Below are positions 28,165 through 37,627 of a DNA stretch of 61,930 nucleotides, piece after piece (within the stretch, counting starts at the first letter, position 1; every line of letters begins with the position of its first letter). The notes below the pieces were generated by a model. It did no database searches. It saw only the letters and a program-made list of their open reading frames with translations, and was not told the DNA's origin. The translations under genes were made by a program, and so were the position numbers. The stretch is from a virus: positions 1-61,930 of IMG/VR virus record IMGVR_UViG_3300047476_000159; one strand, written 5' to 3'.

Positions 28165-28919
28165 CCCATGGTTTTGTTATAATGGCACAGGGTGATGATT
28201 ATATTAAATGTGCCACCGCATTGAAAGATAGCATTATGCGAGTTATGCCATCAAGTAACGTAACAATCATTACAACTGAAATGTTACCTTACGGTGACCA
28301 AGCACCTGACACTAATTGGAAATTACAAAACGATTGGCAAGTTTATGAAGCTAGTCCATACGATGAGACTATAAAACTAGAAGCTGATATGATTATTCCT
28401 AGAAACATAGACCATTGGTGGGAAATTCTAGGACAAAAAGATATTGTCGTGTGCTCAAAAATTAGAGACTTTAAAGGTGAACTCTCATCCAATCGAGCAT
28501 ATCGTAGGTTTATATATGATAATAACTTACCTGACTGTTACAATGCTATAACATACTTTAGAAAATCTGAGTTATCAGAAAAGTTTTTCAAAATAGTACG
28601 TGATGTGTTTGAGAACTGGGCACAATATAAACAAACGTTGAAATGTAATCCACAAGAAGAAGCAACTACTGATTGGGCTTACTCTATCGCTAGTCACATC
28701 ATAGGTGTAGAGCATACCTTACTGCCCAACTTTGACGAATTATCAATGACACACATGAAGCAATTTGTTAATGGTATGCCAACGTCAATATGGACTGATA
28801 CTTTAGTGGCAGAATGTTTGCCAAATCAGATTAGAGTAAACACCTACCCACAACAATACCCGTTCCATTATCATGTGAAATCTTTTGCTAACGTTTTATT
28901 GGAGGCATACCATGAGTGA
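28161..28919 (+). CDS. GT-A-fold glycosyltransferase-like protein, paralogue of the previous gene
   Basis: A 252-residue protein with the same layout as the preceding gene: FVIMAQGDDYIKCATALKDS, VTIITTE, then SPYDETIKLEADMIIP. The DxD is replaced by EAD (74-76), so metal binding may be altered. Both genes share the SPYDET motif before the DxD position, indicating duplication. ATGA overlaps link it to the upstream gene. It may act with its neighbour in one glycan pathway, or as a non-catalytic partner. Confidence 0.65.
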   Translation: MTHGFVIMAQGDDYIKCATALKDSIMRVMPSSNVTIITTEMLPYGDQAPDTNWKLQNDWQVYEASPYDETIKLEADMIIPRNIDHWWEILGQKDIVVCSKIRDFKGELSSNRAYRRFIYDNNLPDCYNAITYFRKSELSEKFFKIVRDVFENWAQYKQTLKCNPQEEATTDWAYSIASHIIGVEHTLLPNFDELSMTHMKQFVNGMPTSIWTDTLVAECLPNQIRVNTYPQQYPFHYHVKSFANVLLEAYHE

Positions 28920-29253
28920 AGATTATGTTATTATTTGGGAACCACCCAAACAAGAGCCTCCTGAATTTCGTTTGTATTATGACGATAAGGGACATGTAGT
29001 TACCTACACTTGTGAAAAATTAGAAGGAAACTATATTGTCATTGATGCGTCAACGTTTGCCCAAGCAAGACCCGATGTTAGGGTAGTAGATGGTAGGTTG
29101 AGCAATATAGCAGACGTAGTTGTAGTTGCCCGTTTAGAACCAAATGACCACGAAGGGGTATTGTGTTCTAGTGAAGATGTTAGTATAATAGTAAACGAAA
29201 CCTTTGACGGTGGCGTAACTAAATGGAAATTACAAGTATATGAACTTAGATGA
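28912..29253 (+). CDS. Hypothetical 113-aa protein
   Basis: A start at 28912 is preferred over an upstream ATG because it overlaps the previous stop by only eight bases and is preceded by GGAGG (28901-28905). The product is a beta-rich 113-residue protein (YVIIWEPPKQEPPEFRLYYD, GNYIVIDASTFAQA) with no recognised motif. It sits between glycosyltransferase-like genes and overlaps the next gene by 14 bases. Confidence 0.65.
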   Translation: MSEDYVIIWEPPKQEPPEFRLYYDDKGHVVTYTCEKLEGNYIVIDASTFAQARPDVRVVDGRLSNIADVVVVARLEPNDHEGVLCSSEDVSIIVNETFDGGVTKWKLQVYELR

Positions 29254-30193
29254 TATGGTAGATGTAGCTGATTTGGATTGTATCTATTTGAGCTATGATG
29301 AACCACAAAAAGAAGAATTTTGGTTAAAAATCAAAAACATAGTCCCATGGGCGAAACGTGTTGATGGCGTTAAAGGTAGTGACGCGGCACACAAAGCAGC
29401 CGGAGAAGCGAGTGACACTGAACGTTTCATTCTTATCGACGGGGACAACATGCCCGATGAATCGTTCTTTAATATTCAATTAGACTTTACAGATAAAGAC
29501 CCTAAATATAAATTAGCACAGTTTCGTTGGAAAGCAGTAAATGCTATCAATGGCTTACGCTACGGCAATGGTGGCATGAGTTCATGGACAAAATCTTATG
29601 TCGCTAACATGAAAACACATGAGAATCAAACTGAAGGTGATGCATCCCGCATCGCTGACTTCTGTTTAGATAGTTCTGATAATCTATACTGGGCTATGCA
29701 TGATTGTTATTCAACTACATATCCCAACTATACCCCGTTTCAAGCATGGCGTGCTGGATTCCGTGAAGGTGTAAAGATGTGTTTGAATCGTGGTTTAGTT
29801 CCTAAGATTGAAGAATTCAAAGAATCAGTTGCTAGTCGTAATCTTAACAATTTGACTATATGGCATAACGTAGGCGCAGATGTAGAGAATGGTATCTGGG
29901 CTATATACGGTGCTAGACTAGGAACATACATGACATTGCTTACTGAATGGGACGCACACAACGTTCAATGGTTTGACAACTACCTTGAACTATGGGACGA
30001 GTATAAAGATAGAGACCCATATACATCATCAGAATTTTTTGGTGAAGCATTACATGACAAGTTGGGCTTACCTATGTGTACATTAAGTGCTGAACAATCT
30101 AAATTCTTCAAGCGCCACTACTCTGTGAATTTTCACAACAAAGGTCCACTAATCACTGAAATGGAAGTGATACGACAGATCGAAGGTTGGTAA
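29240..30193 (+). CDS. Glycosyltransferase-like protein with DGD motif
   Basis: A 317-residue protein with KRVDGVKGSDAAHKAAGEA followed by RFILIDGDNMPDE. DGD (67-69) lies where GT-A enzymes carry DxD, and the 'hydrophobic strand, then D-G-D-N-x-P' pattern is typical of glycosyltransferases. The middle contains LRYGNGGMSSWTKSYV and FRWKAVNAINGL. The same fold signature (VDGVxG, AxHAA, AS.T) reappears, without a good DxD, at the C-terminus of the 1522-residue protein ending at 55187. That links two distant genes of this block. It is coupled to its neighbours by overlaps (14 nt upstream, TAATG downstream). Confidence 0.68.
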   Translation: MNLDDMVDVADLDCIYLSYDEPQKEEFWLKIKNIVPWAKRVDGVKGSDAAHKAAGEASDTERFILIDGDNMPDESFFNIQLDFTDKDPKYKLAQFRWKAVNAINGLRYGNGGMSSWTKSYVANMKTHENQTEGDASRIADFCLDSSDNLYWAMHDCYSTTYPNYTPFQAWRAGFREGVKMCLNRGLVPKIEEFKESVASRNLNNLTIWHNVGADVENGIWAIYGARLGTYMTLLTEWDAHNVQWFDNYLELWDEYKDRDPYTSSEFFGEALHDKLGLPMCTLSAEQSKFFKRHYSVNFHNKGPLITEMEVIRQIEGW

Positions 30194-31599
30194 TGTCAGA
30201 TAGTTACGAACAAAAACGAATTAAAGATATTAGGATCAAAGTCGAAAACGAAGTTGGTCCTACATTTTGCCTTGCTAAATGGCATCATGTAACTATGTAT
30301 CTACAATCAGGTGAGACGCATAGTTGCTATCACCCGCAACCGCATAAGATACCATTGAGTGAACTTGCGGATAATCCATCGGCATTACACAATACTACAC
30401 AGAAAAAAGAAGAACGAAAATTGATGCTTGACGGTGGTAAACCTTCAGGCTGTCAGTATTGCTGGAACATTGAAGCAATGGGCCCAGACTACATCAGTGA
30501 TAGACACATACGTAATAGTTCAATCTTTACTGAGGAACGTTTCGATCAGTGTAGCAAAGGCTCATGGCAACAGAACATCAACCCTGAATACATTGAAATC
30601 AACTTTGGTAATGAATGTAATTTCAAGTGTGGATACTGTCACCCAAAGTATTCTACATCATTCTACAAAGAGATTGAGAAACATGGTCCAGTAACCACAG
30701 TAAAGAATCATCGTTGTGATATTGATTGGATGCGCTTATATCAACGTGAAGATGAAAATCCATACGTAGATGCATTCTGGAAGTGGTGGCCAGAAGTTCG
30801 CAAGACTCTAACTATCTTACGTATCACCGGTGGCGAACCCACACTACACAGTTCAACATGGAAACTACTAGAGTCGATTGATAAGGACCCTATGCCATGG
30901 CTAGAGTTGAATATCAACAGCAACTTGGGAACAAAGCCAGTTCTAATTGAACGTCTGGCCGAGAAAGTAAAGAAGCTAAGTGACGAGGGCAAGATCAAAA
31001 GTTTCAAACTATTCACGAGTATGGATACATGGGGACCACGTGCCGAATATATTCGTACTGGATTAGACTTAGATTTGTGGCAACAAAACTTTCACACGTA
31101 TCTAAAGAATACGAACAGCCCAATCACATTCATGATTACATTTAATATCTTTTCAGTGACTACATTCAAGAGTTTACTAGAGAAGTTCCTAGAATGGCGC
31201 AAAATCTATGGTTGGTACGATGATCCTGTAAACCCACAACATCGTGTGCGTTTCGATACCCCATACTTGCGTGATCCTATTCAATATGATATGAATCTTT
31301 TACCCAAAGAAGATTTCATGCCTTATATGTACGAAGCATTAGAATACATGAAGGATAACACAGACGACAAACGCAGTGACGCATTTAGTTCAATGGAATA
31401 CGAGAAGTTTAAGCGTGTAGTAGATTACATGGCAGAAACAAATTATTCCGAAGAAAAGCTAATTCAAGGTCGCCGCGATTTTTATAACTGGTTCAACGAA
31501 TTAGACGAAAGACGAGATGCGGACATGCTTAGTGTGTTCCCTGAATATACTAAGTTCTATCGCTTGTGCCAAGAAGTAAACATACTAAACCCATTATGA
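30193..31599 (+). CDS. Radical SAM enzyme 1 (CX3CX2C, N-terminal auxiliary cysteines)
   Basis: A 468-residue protein; ATG at 30193 overlaps the previous stop as TAATG. The radical SAM [4Fe-4S] motif is C142-x3-C146-x2-C149 in NECNFKCGYCHPKYS, followed by the glycine-rich RITGGEPTL. Cysteines before it (C26, C45, C87, C90) resemble the auxiliary-cluster region of twitch/SPASM-like radical SAM proteins. Such enzymes generate a 5'-deoxyadenosyl radical for difficult C-H chemistry on sugars, peptides or cofactors. The substrate is unknown. It starts a run of six radical SAM genes joined by short overlaps. Confidence 0.85.
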   Translation: MSDSYEQKRIKDIRIKVENEVGPTFCLAKWHHVTMYLQSGETHSCYHPQPHKIPLSELADNPSALHNTTQKKEERKLMLDGGKPSGCQYCWNIEAMGPDYISDRHIRNSSIFTEERFDQCSKGSWQQNINPEYIEINFGNECNFKCGYCHPKYSTSFYKEIEKHGPVTTVKNHRCDIDWMRLYQREDENPYVDAFWKWWPEVRKTLTILRITGGEPTLHSSTWKLLESIDKDPMPWLELNINSNLGTKPVLIERLAEKVKKLSDEGKIKSFKLFTSMDTWGPRAEYIRTGLDLDLWQQNFHTYLKNTNSPITFMITFNIFSVTTFKSLLEKFLEWRKIYGWYDDPVNPQHRVRFDTPYLRDPIQYDMNLLPKEDFMPYMYEALEYMKDNTDDKRSDAFSSMEYEKFKRVVDYMAETNYSEEKLIQGRRDFYNWFNELDERRDADMLSVFPEYTKFYRLCQEVNILNPL

Positions 31600-32831
31600 T
31601 AATTACACCTGAAAAAAAGAATGAACTTCTAAATGAAAGTAAATCTTTCTGTATGGTGCCATGGGTCCATACGCACATCACACCATTGGGTGTAGCTTTA
31701 CCTTGTTGTATCGGTAATCAGCGTCATCCGGTGGGTAACGCAAACGATAGCTCGTTGTTAGAGCTAGTAAACTCAGAAGGCATGTGTGACCTGCGCCGTG
31801 ATATGTTAGATGGGGAAATGAATCCTGCTTGTTCGGCTTGTCACCGACATGAAGAACAAGGTATCAGTTCATTCCGTACTACTAGTAATGAAATGTTCAA
31901 GCAATATTTCGATGAGTCAATGACTCATACTGACATAAGTGGTAAAATAGTCAACTTCAAAATGCGTTACTTTGATATTCGGTTGAGTAATATTTGTAAC
32001 ATGAAATGCCGTACGTGTAACAGCCACTACAGTAGCTTATGGGAACAAGAAGATGCTAAACAAGGTAGAAAAGTAATCAGTATCGAAAAAGAAAAACGGT
32101 CTGACTATCTAAAACAAATACTACAGCATGTACCATATATTGACATGGCATACTTTGCCGGTGGCGAACCCTTCATCACAGAGGAACATTATTCTATATT
32201 AGAAGAAATGATTCGCCAAAACAGAACGGACGTTGTGTTGAGATATAACACTAATCTTAGCACACTGAAATTTAAAGACAAAGACTTATTGAGCTTGTGG
32301 AAACACTTTACTAAAGGTGTGGAAGTTTATGCTAGTATAGATCATTATGGCGAACGTGCGGAGTATATTCGCCACGGTACTGACTGGGGACAGATTGAAA
32401 CTAATTTCGAATTGTTGAGAAAAAATCAGGATATACAACTTCACATCAATTCTGTATTGAGTATATACAACTACGAAACTTTCGGGGATTTTTATCAATA
32501 TCTTTTAGATAAACAATGGTACGACCCCAACACCCCGATCTACACTGTTTATAATATGATATCACCAGTACACATTGCGGCTCTAGCATTGCCTGAACAT
32601 CATAAAGTAAGAGGCAAAGAGAATATCCAACGAGCAGTAGACAGAATGGTGTCGCTTGGTTTTACTAACCAAGTCACGCAGTTAACTGATGCTATGAATT
32701 GGGTGACTAGTGACAATACATGGGAGCAACACAAAGATTTGTTCCGTGAAGAAGTTGCTAGACTAGATAGTATTCGTGGTGAGAGTTTTGTGAAAGTATT
32801 CCCTGAATTAGCGGACTTATTAAATGACTAA
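31596..32831 (+). CDS. Radical SAM enzyme 2 (twitch-type N-terminus)
   Basis: A 411-residue protein starting at the ATG that overlaps the previous stop (ATGA); an upstream in-frame ATG at 31566 would overlap far more. An N-terminal auxiliary-cluster region carries C19 with a PW pair, C37-C38 and C79/C82. The radical SAM motif is C134-x3-C138-x2-C141 (SNICNMKCRTC), and a FAGGEPFIT segment follows. It is one of five very similar enzymes here (31596, 32824, 34029, 36368, 55691) that share PW, CC, CxxC, then CX3CX2C. Action on a peptide or a carbohydrate is possible; no precursor peptide was recognised. Confidence 0.85.
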   Translation: MIITPEKKNELLNESKSFCMVPWVHTHITPLGVALPCCIGNQRHPVGNANDSSLLELVNSEGMCDLRRDMLDGEMNPACSACHRHEEQGISSFRTTSNEMFKQYFDESMTHTDISGKIVNFKMRYFDIRLSNICNMKCRTCNSHYSSLWEQEDAKQGRKVISIEKEKRSDYLKQILQHVPYIDMAYFAGGEPFITEEHYSILEEMIRQNRTDVVLRYNTNLSTLKFKDKDLLSLWKHFTKGVEVYASIDHYGERAEYIRHGTDWGQIETNFELLRKNQDIQLHINSVLSIYNYETFGDFYQYLLDKQWYDPNTPIYTVYNMISPVHIAALALPEHHKVRGKENIQRAVDRMVSLGFTNQVTQLTDAMNWVTSDNTWEQHKDLFREEVARLDSIRGESFVKVFPELADLLND

Positions 32832-34032
32832 AAAAGAAATAAACAAGGATGTTATTTGCCTGATGCCATGGATACACATGCACATATGGCCTAATGGAAA
32901 TACTTTTCCCTGCTGTATGAGTGACACCGACCATGTGTTTGGCAATGTCCATAAAGAAAAAATTGTTGAATTGATAAACAATGATGCGTATAAAAAGATA
33001 CGCACACAAATGTTGAACGGTGAAAAGCCAGAAGCATGCCAACGATGTTATGAATTAGAAACAAGTGCTGATAGCTGGACATTACGCAAGAATAGTCTAA
33101 CTAGTTTCAAACACCACATGCCTTTAATCGAACAGACTAATGAAGACGGTTCAATCAATGATTTTAAAATGCGTTACATGGATATTAGATTTAGTAATCT
33201 CTGTAACATGCGTTGTAGAACATGCGGGCCCGAGTTGAGCAGTTCATGGTATGATGACCAAGTCAAGATGTTCCCTGATTATGATCGTCCTAAGTTTATT
33301 GACTTAAAGACTAATCCTAACTTTATGGATGATCTAAAACCACATTTAGATACAATCGAAGAAGTATATTTCGCTGGTGGTGAAGCACTCATTACACCGC
33401 AACATTATGAAATACTAGACTACTGGTTAGAAACTGGAAAGACTGACGTTAAGTTGCGCTACACTTCTAACTTTAGTGGATTGAAATACAAAGATAAAAG
33501 CATTCTTGATTATTGGAAATACTTTAAAGACGTTAGAGTAGCTGCCAGTTTAGATACATTCGGTGAGAAGGCAGAGTACGCACGTAAAGGAACTGATTGG
33601 GAACGCATTGTTGCTAACAGAAAAACAATGATTGAGCATTGCCCAAATGTATACTTTGAAATCACTCCAACTGTCAGTATTTTCAGCGTACACAGCTTAT
33701 ATGAATTTCATCGTTCATGGGTAGAAGAAGGTCTATTAGATATCAATAACATACGGGTCAACATTCTGACACATCCTAGATATTTTTCAATAACTTTGTT
33801 ACCAGAAGAGTACAAACAACGCCTTCAAGGGTTGTATAATGTATACATCCAATGGCTAACTGACAACAAAGCACAACCTCATGTTATTCATGCTGTAAAA
33901 GGCATAGTAGACTACATGAATAGTGCGGATCATAGTCATCTTATACCCGAATTCAAATTACAAATACAAACCATAGATCAAGTACGAAACGAAAGATTCG
34001 CTGATATATACCCTGAATTAGAGAACATATGA
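32824..34032 (+). CDS. Radical SAM enzyme 3 (twitch-type N-terminus)
   Basis: A 402-residue protein with C12 and PW, C30-C31, C72/C75 as candidate auxiliary iron-sulfur ligands, and radical SAM C127-x3-C131-x2-C134 in SNLCNMRCRTCGPELSSSW. FAGGEALIT replaces the usual GGEP with GGEA. The nearest relative in the window is the upstream gene (shared FKMRYxDIRxSNxCNM). Eight-base overlap with the upstream gene and ATGA overlap downstream indicate co-translation. Confidence 0.85.
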   Translation: MTKKEINKDVICLMPWIHMHIWPNGNTFPCCMSDTDHVFGNVHKEKIVELINNDAYKKIRTQMLNGEKPEACQRCYELETSADSWTLRKNSLTSFKHHMPLIEQTNEDGSINDFKMRYMDIRFSNLCNMRCRTCGPELSSSWYDDQVKMFPDYDRPKFIDLKTNPNFMDDLKPHLDTIEEVYFAGGEALITPQHYEILDYWLETGKTDVKLRYTSNFSGLKYKDKSILDYWKYFKDVRVAASLDTFGEKAEYARKGTDWERIVANRKTMIEHCPNVYFEITPTVSIFSVHSLYEFHRSWVEEGLLDINNIRVNILTHPRYFSITLLPEEYKQRLQGLYNVYIQWLTDNKAQPHVIHAVKGIVDYMNSADHSHLIPEFKLQIQTIDQVRNERFADIYPELENI

Positions 34033-35405
34033 ACAACGACAATATCCCAGATCACATCAAATACGCAGTACCGGAAGTACCTGCTAGTGTAGCAAAGAAC
34101 AAAAGAATCGATTGGCTAGCGTATAAGCTAAAGAATTTTTGTTTGTTACCGTGGCTTAACTTGAATACTAATCCTAATGGTTTTATTAAGTTATGCTGTA
34201 ACATTCAAGTAGATCATTACGTTGCGAAAGACGGTAAGCCATTCAACATGGGATACCATGACATTGAAGAAATATGGAATAGCGCATACATGGACAATGT
34301 ACGCAGACTACATAGACAAAACAATGGTTCAGGAGAGTGCACTGAATGCTATAAGATAGAGAGAATTTCAGGGCATAGTCCTCGCATGGGTCAAAACGTA
34401 ATGTGGTTAGGAAAGAAAGAACAGGATGAAGAATTGTCTGATTTCTTAGCTAATGTATCGCAAGAAGAATTGTATGCTTACTTAGATCAATTACCAGTGA
34501 GCCTAGAGTTGCGTCTCGGTAACAAATGTAATTTGAAATGTATTACATGCTGGGGTATGAGCAGTTCATTGGTTCAAACTGAACGTCTTGACATAATCAA
34601 CAAAGGTACATTAAAAGAATACAATCTAAATTGGTTAGATCACAAGTGGAGAGAAGAAACTGAAGTTGTAGAAAAAACAGAGCTTACCGAATGGTATGAA
34701 ACTGACATGTTCTATGAGAACTTTAGAAAAATGGCACCTCGTTTGAAGCGTTTGTATACCACAGGAGGTGAACCCACTGTTATCAAAGCTAACTATCGAG
34801 CACTTGAGATGTTGCTTGAAGCAGGCAATAAAACTTGTTCTATCGAATTTACTAGTAATATGACAACATGGAACCCTAAGTTCTATGATGCGTTGAGTCA
34901 ATTTGAAAACGTAGAAATTCAGATGAGTATTGACGGTGTTGATGAGGTCGGAGAGTACATTAGATACCCTAGCGACTTTTCTACAGTCAGAGAAAACATC
35001 TTTAAAGCAGTTGAAATGGCTAGCAAGAATCCTAAATGGAGAATCAAGAGCTATACTGTATTACAGGCTTTGAATTACAAAGAATTGACTCCTGTATGGG
35101 ACTTGATTAACGAAGCCGCAACAAAGTATGACAAACACATTGATTGGTGGCCAATCACATTGTCCAGTCCGGCTCATTTGTCGTTATCAACTGTTCCATT
35201 AGAAGAACGTTTAGAATACTTACCAACAGCATTGGAGTACGCAAAGAACTTTGATAACCCTTCAAAGCCATTCTGCTTGAGTAAAGATACAATTGAAACT
35301 TATACTGACAGCTTGCGCAACATTCCTTTTGATGCGTCACTACAAAAGCGTTTCAACGACTACATAAAGTTTTTGGATGATTTCAGAAAGAATAACAATG
35401 GATAA
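34029..35405 (+). CDS. Radical SAM enzyme 4 (twitch-type N-terminus)
   Basis: A 458-residue protein with a longer N-terminal lead (35 residues) before C38/PW. Auxiliary cysteines C56-C57 and C104/C107 are followed by radical SAM C167-x3-C171-x2-C174 (GNKCNLKCITCWGMSSSL) and YTTGGEPTVI. It keeps the conserved SxD motif (MSIDGVDEVGEYIRYP). The insert between the auxiliary region and the radical SAM core (about residues 110-158) is longer than in its paralogues. ATGA overlap upstream. Confidence 0.85.
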   Translation: MNNDNIPDHIKYAVPEVPASVAKNKRIDWLAYKLKNFCLLPWLNLNTNPNGFIKLCCNIQVDHYVAKDGKPFNMGYHDIEEIWNSAYMDNVRRLHRQNNGSGECTECYKIERISGHSPRMGQNVMWLGKKEQDEELSDFLANVSQEELYAYLDQLPVSLELRLGNKCNLKCITCWGMSSSLVQTERLDIINKGTLKEYNLNWLDHKWREETEVVEKTELTEWYETDMFYENFRKMAPRLKRLYTTGGEPTVIKANYRALEMLLEAGNKTCSIEFTSNMTTWNPKFYDALSQFENVEIQMSIDGVDEVGEYIRYPSDFSTVRENIFKAVEMASKNPKWRIKSYTVLQALNYKELTPVWDLINEAATKYDKHIDWWPITLSSPAHLSLSTVPLEERLEYLPTALEYAKNFDNPSKPFCLSKDTIETYTDSLRNIPFDASLQKRFNDYIKFLDDFRKNNNG

Positions 35406-36375
35406 ACTTATTGAAATCAAGCCCATGTATGAGCCATATGTTAACATCACGTGGCAAGTAAATGACTTTTGTAACTTTAAGTGTAAGTACTGTAACCCGG
35501 GTAATTGGGCAGGCCTAGGCGAGAAGCATGATACTCCAGAAGATTTTAATGCCATTATTAATAACATGGAGAAAATTATTAGTCACTATGAGAGCAAAGG
35601 TACAAAGGGATACAAGTTCTTCTTTAGTGGCGGCGAACCTACAGTTTGGGAACACCTTATCCCACTCATTGAGTGGTTGAAGAAACGCATAGATGATCCT
35701 CATATTGCTATCAACACTAATCTAAGTAGAAGCACAAAATGGTGGCAAGAACATTATCATTTGTTTCATGATGTAGTTGCTAGCTTTCATATTGACTTTG
35801 CTAACAAAGACAGGTATCTCACTAACTTAGAATTCTTACAAGATAAAGTTAATTATCTATGTAGCAGAATGATGATGCAGGAAGATAGGTTCGATGAAGT
35901 AGTTAATTTCGGTGAACACGTAATGTCTACGTTGAAAAACTACAACTTAGAATGGGTTCCTTTGTTCACTACAATATCAACCGACGTAGCACCATGGGAT
36001 TATTCTGAACCTAGAATGCATGAGTTTTTCAAGACGCATACGTTTGAATCAAAAACTACCATTCAGAAACCTAGCGGAAGCAAATGGAAATGTGTGAGTA
36101 AAGAAGTCTACGCCTCAGGCAATGAAATGCCGTTGAATGGTAATCGAATTGTAGCAGAGCGTAGAAACTTCTTTAATGGCTGGACATGTAACGTAGACGA
36201 ATCATTGTTCATCAACAGCGCTGGTACTACTACTGCCGCCAGCTGTGGACAAGGTCCTAGTCTAGGAAATATATATAACAACATACAACTATTGTCTAAT
36301 CCAGTTGTATGTAGAAAATTACAATGTACTTGTGGTACTGATATTATTATAACTAAGAAAGCACCAAATGTCTGA
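35398..36375 (+). CDS. Radical SAM enzyme 5 (SPASM-like C-terminal cysteines)
   Basis: ATG at 35398 gives 325 residues and an eight-base overlap with the previous gene; an in-frame ATG at 35377 would overlap 29 bases. This enzyme differs from its neighbours. The radical SAM motif is near the N-terminus (C25-x3-C29-x2-C32, NDFCNFKCKYCNPGNW) and the extra cysteines are at the C-terminus (GWTCNVDESLFINSAG, TAASCGQG, VVCRKLQCTCGTD), the arrangement of SPASM auxiliary clusters. FSGGEPTVWE supplies the glycine-rich SAM contact. SPASM enzymes often modify peptides or act as dehydrogenases on sugars; the substrate here is unknown. Confidence 0.83.
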   Translation: MDKLIEIKPMYEPYVNITWQVNDFCNFKCKYCNPGNWAGLGEKHDTPEDFNAIINNMEKIISHYESKGTKGYKFFFSGGEPTVWEHLIPLIEWLKKRIDDPHIAINTNLSRSTKWWQEHYHLFHDVVASFHIDFANKDRYLTNLEFLQDKVNYLCSRMMMQEDRFDEVVNFGEHVMSTLKNYNLEWVPLFTTISTDVAPWDYSEPRMHEFFKTHTFESKTTIQKPSGSKWKCVSKEVYASGNEMPLNGNRIVAERRNFFNGWTCNVDESLFINSAGTTTAASCGQGPSLGNIYNNIQLLSNPVVCRKLQCTCGTDIIITKKAPNV

Positions 36376-37627
36376 CGAAAAAGACTTATATTGTTCATTA
36401 GCATCTAACTCAATTAGCTTCGGTCCTCACGGCGGCAGTAGACCATGTTGTGCTGTAGATACATACTTTTGGTCTGAGATTAAAAATAGATTCCCGCAGT
36501 TTGACAACAAAGTTGTGCGCTGGTTCAATAACAAAGACATAGTTAAACTGCGTACTGATTTGTTGAACAACAAATGGAATCCTATTTGTAATATGTGCAG
36601 GACTAGAGAACAGCACGGGCAACCTAGTACTAGGCAAATCTTCAATCACACGTTAGGAAAGATTGAAGAAGAAACCGGTCGCAGTTGGAGAACAGACACA
36701 GCAGTAATTCCTAGCTTAGATAATATATTTTTGCTGGATATTACAGTAGGTAACAAGTGTAATAGTGCTTGTTTAATGTGTAATGGTTCTGCTAGTTCAC
36801 TATGGGCAAAAGAGCAAGAAGATATTACCGGCTTTAAATGGGAAGGTCCTGATCTCAATTGGTTCAGTGAAGAACATATACCTGAATTAATTGACCACTT
36901 GCCGAATTTAAAAGCAATACAGTTTGCAGGTGGCGAACCTACAATCAGTGATCCACATACGTTTTTATTAAAGCGTTTGATTGAACAAGGCCGATCTAAA
37001 GATATTACACTAGGATATGTCACTAACTTAACAGGAGTCAGTGACGAGTTGTTAGACTTGTGGGATCAATTTAGCACTAAACACATTACAGTTAGTATCG
37101 ATGGTGTCGGTAAAGTTAATGAGTATCAACGTTACCCCTTCACATGGAAAAAGGTAGTCAATCAACTTGAACAAGTAAAATCCATTTCTAAAGAGAAGGG
37201 AAATTATAATATCGGGTTAAGTCATACTGTTACCTCTTTGAATATACTAAACTTCGGTGAACTCGTTAAATGGTGGGAAACACAAGTTAATGATGGTTGT
37301 GGTATTTTGACCAGTCTGCCACACGTTCAATGTGTAACTAATCCGGCTTATCTAGATCCAGTATATATGCCTAAAGAAATGAAACAAGATGTACGCACGA
37401 TGTTAGATGACTTGGAGCAATACCTAGAAGCAAATAATTTAAAGTCTAAATACATTTCGGCAATAGATAATATTAGAACCAATGTGTTAGATAAAGAAGT
37501 TGACGAACTAGTTCGAACAGAACAGTGGAATAACCTAAGAAATTTCATCGAGCCGTTAGATTCATACAGAAACAGAAACATTATCGACTATTTGCCATAT
37601 ATGGAAAAGTATTGGAAGTTTGAATGA
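36368..37627 (+). CDS. Radical SAM enzyme 6 (twitch-type N-terminus)
   Basis: A 419-residue protein. C9, C27-C28, C74 and C77 form the N-terminal auxiliary set, though the PW pair of the paralogues is missing. Radical SAM C131-x3-C135-x2-C138 lies in GNKCNSACLMCNGSASSLW, followed by FAGGEPTIS and VSIDGVGKVNEYQRYP. The N-terminal lead is short. It overlaps radical SAM gene 5 by eight bases and the SGNH-like gene downstream by ATGA. Confidence 0.85.
   Translation: MSDEKDLYCSLASNSISFGPHGGSRPCCAVDTYFWSEIKNRFPQFDNKVVRWFNNKDIVKLRTDLLNNKWNPICNMCRTREQHGQPSTRQIFNHTLGKIEEETGRSWRTDTAVIPSLDNIFLLDITVGNKCNSACLMCNGSASSLWAKEQEDITGFKWEGPDLNWFSEEHIPELIDHLPNLKAIQFAGGEPTISDPHTFLLKRLIEQGRSKDITLGYVTNLTGVSDELLDLWDQFSTKHITVSIDGVGKVNEYQRYPFTWKKVVNQLEQVKSISKEKGNYNIGLSHTVTSLNILNFGELVKWWETQVNDGCGILTSLPHVQCVTNPAYLDPVYMPKEMKQDVRTMLDDLEQYLEANNLKSKYISAIDNIRTNVLDKEVDELVRTEQWNNLRNFIEPLDSYRNRNIIDYLPYMEKYWKFE

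Noticed and set aside
31566-31595. Upstream ATG of radical SAM gene 2
   Set aside because: It would overlap the previous gene by 34 bases; ATG 31596 gives the ATGA overlap typical of this block.
30193-37627. A RiPP precursor peptide for the radical SAM enzymes
   Set aside because: No short Cys- or core-repeat-containing frame with a leader was found next to these genes; the small genes at 24056, 45690 and 55191 do not look like precursors.
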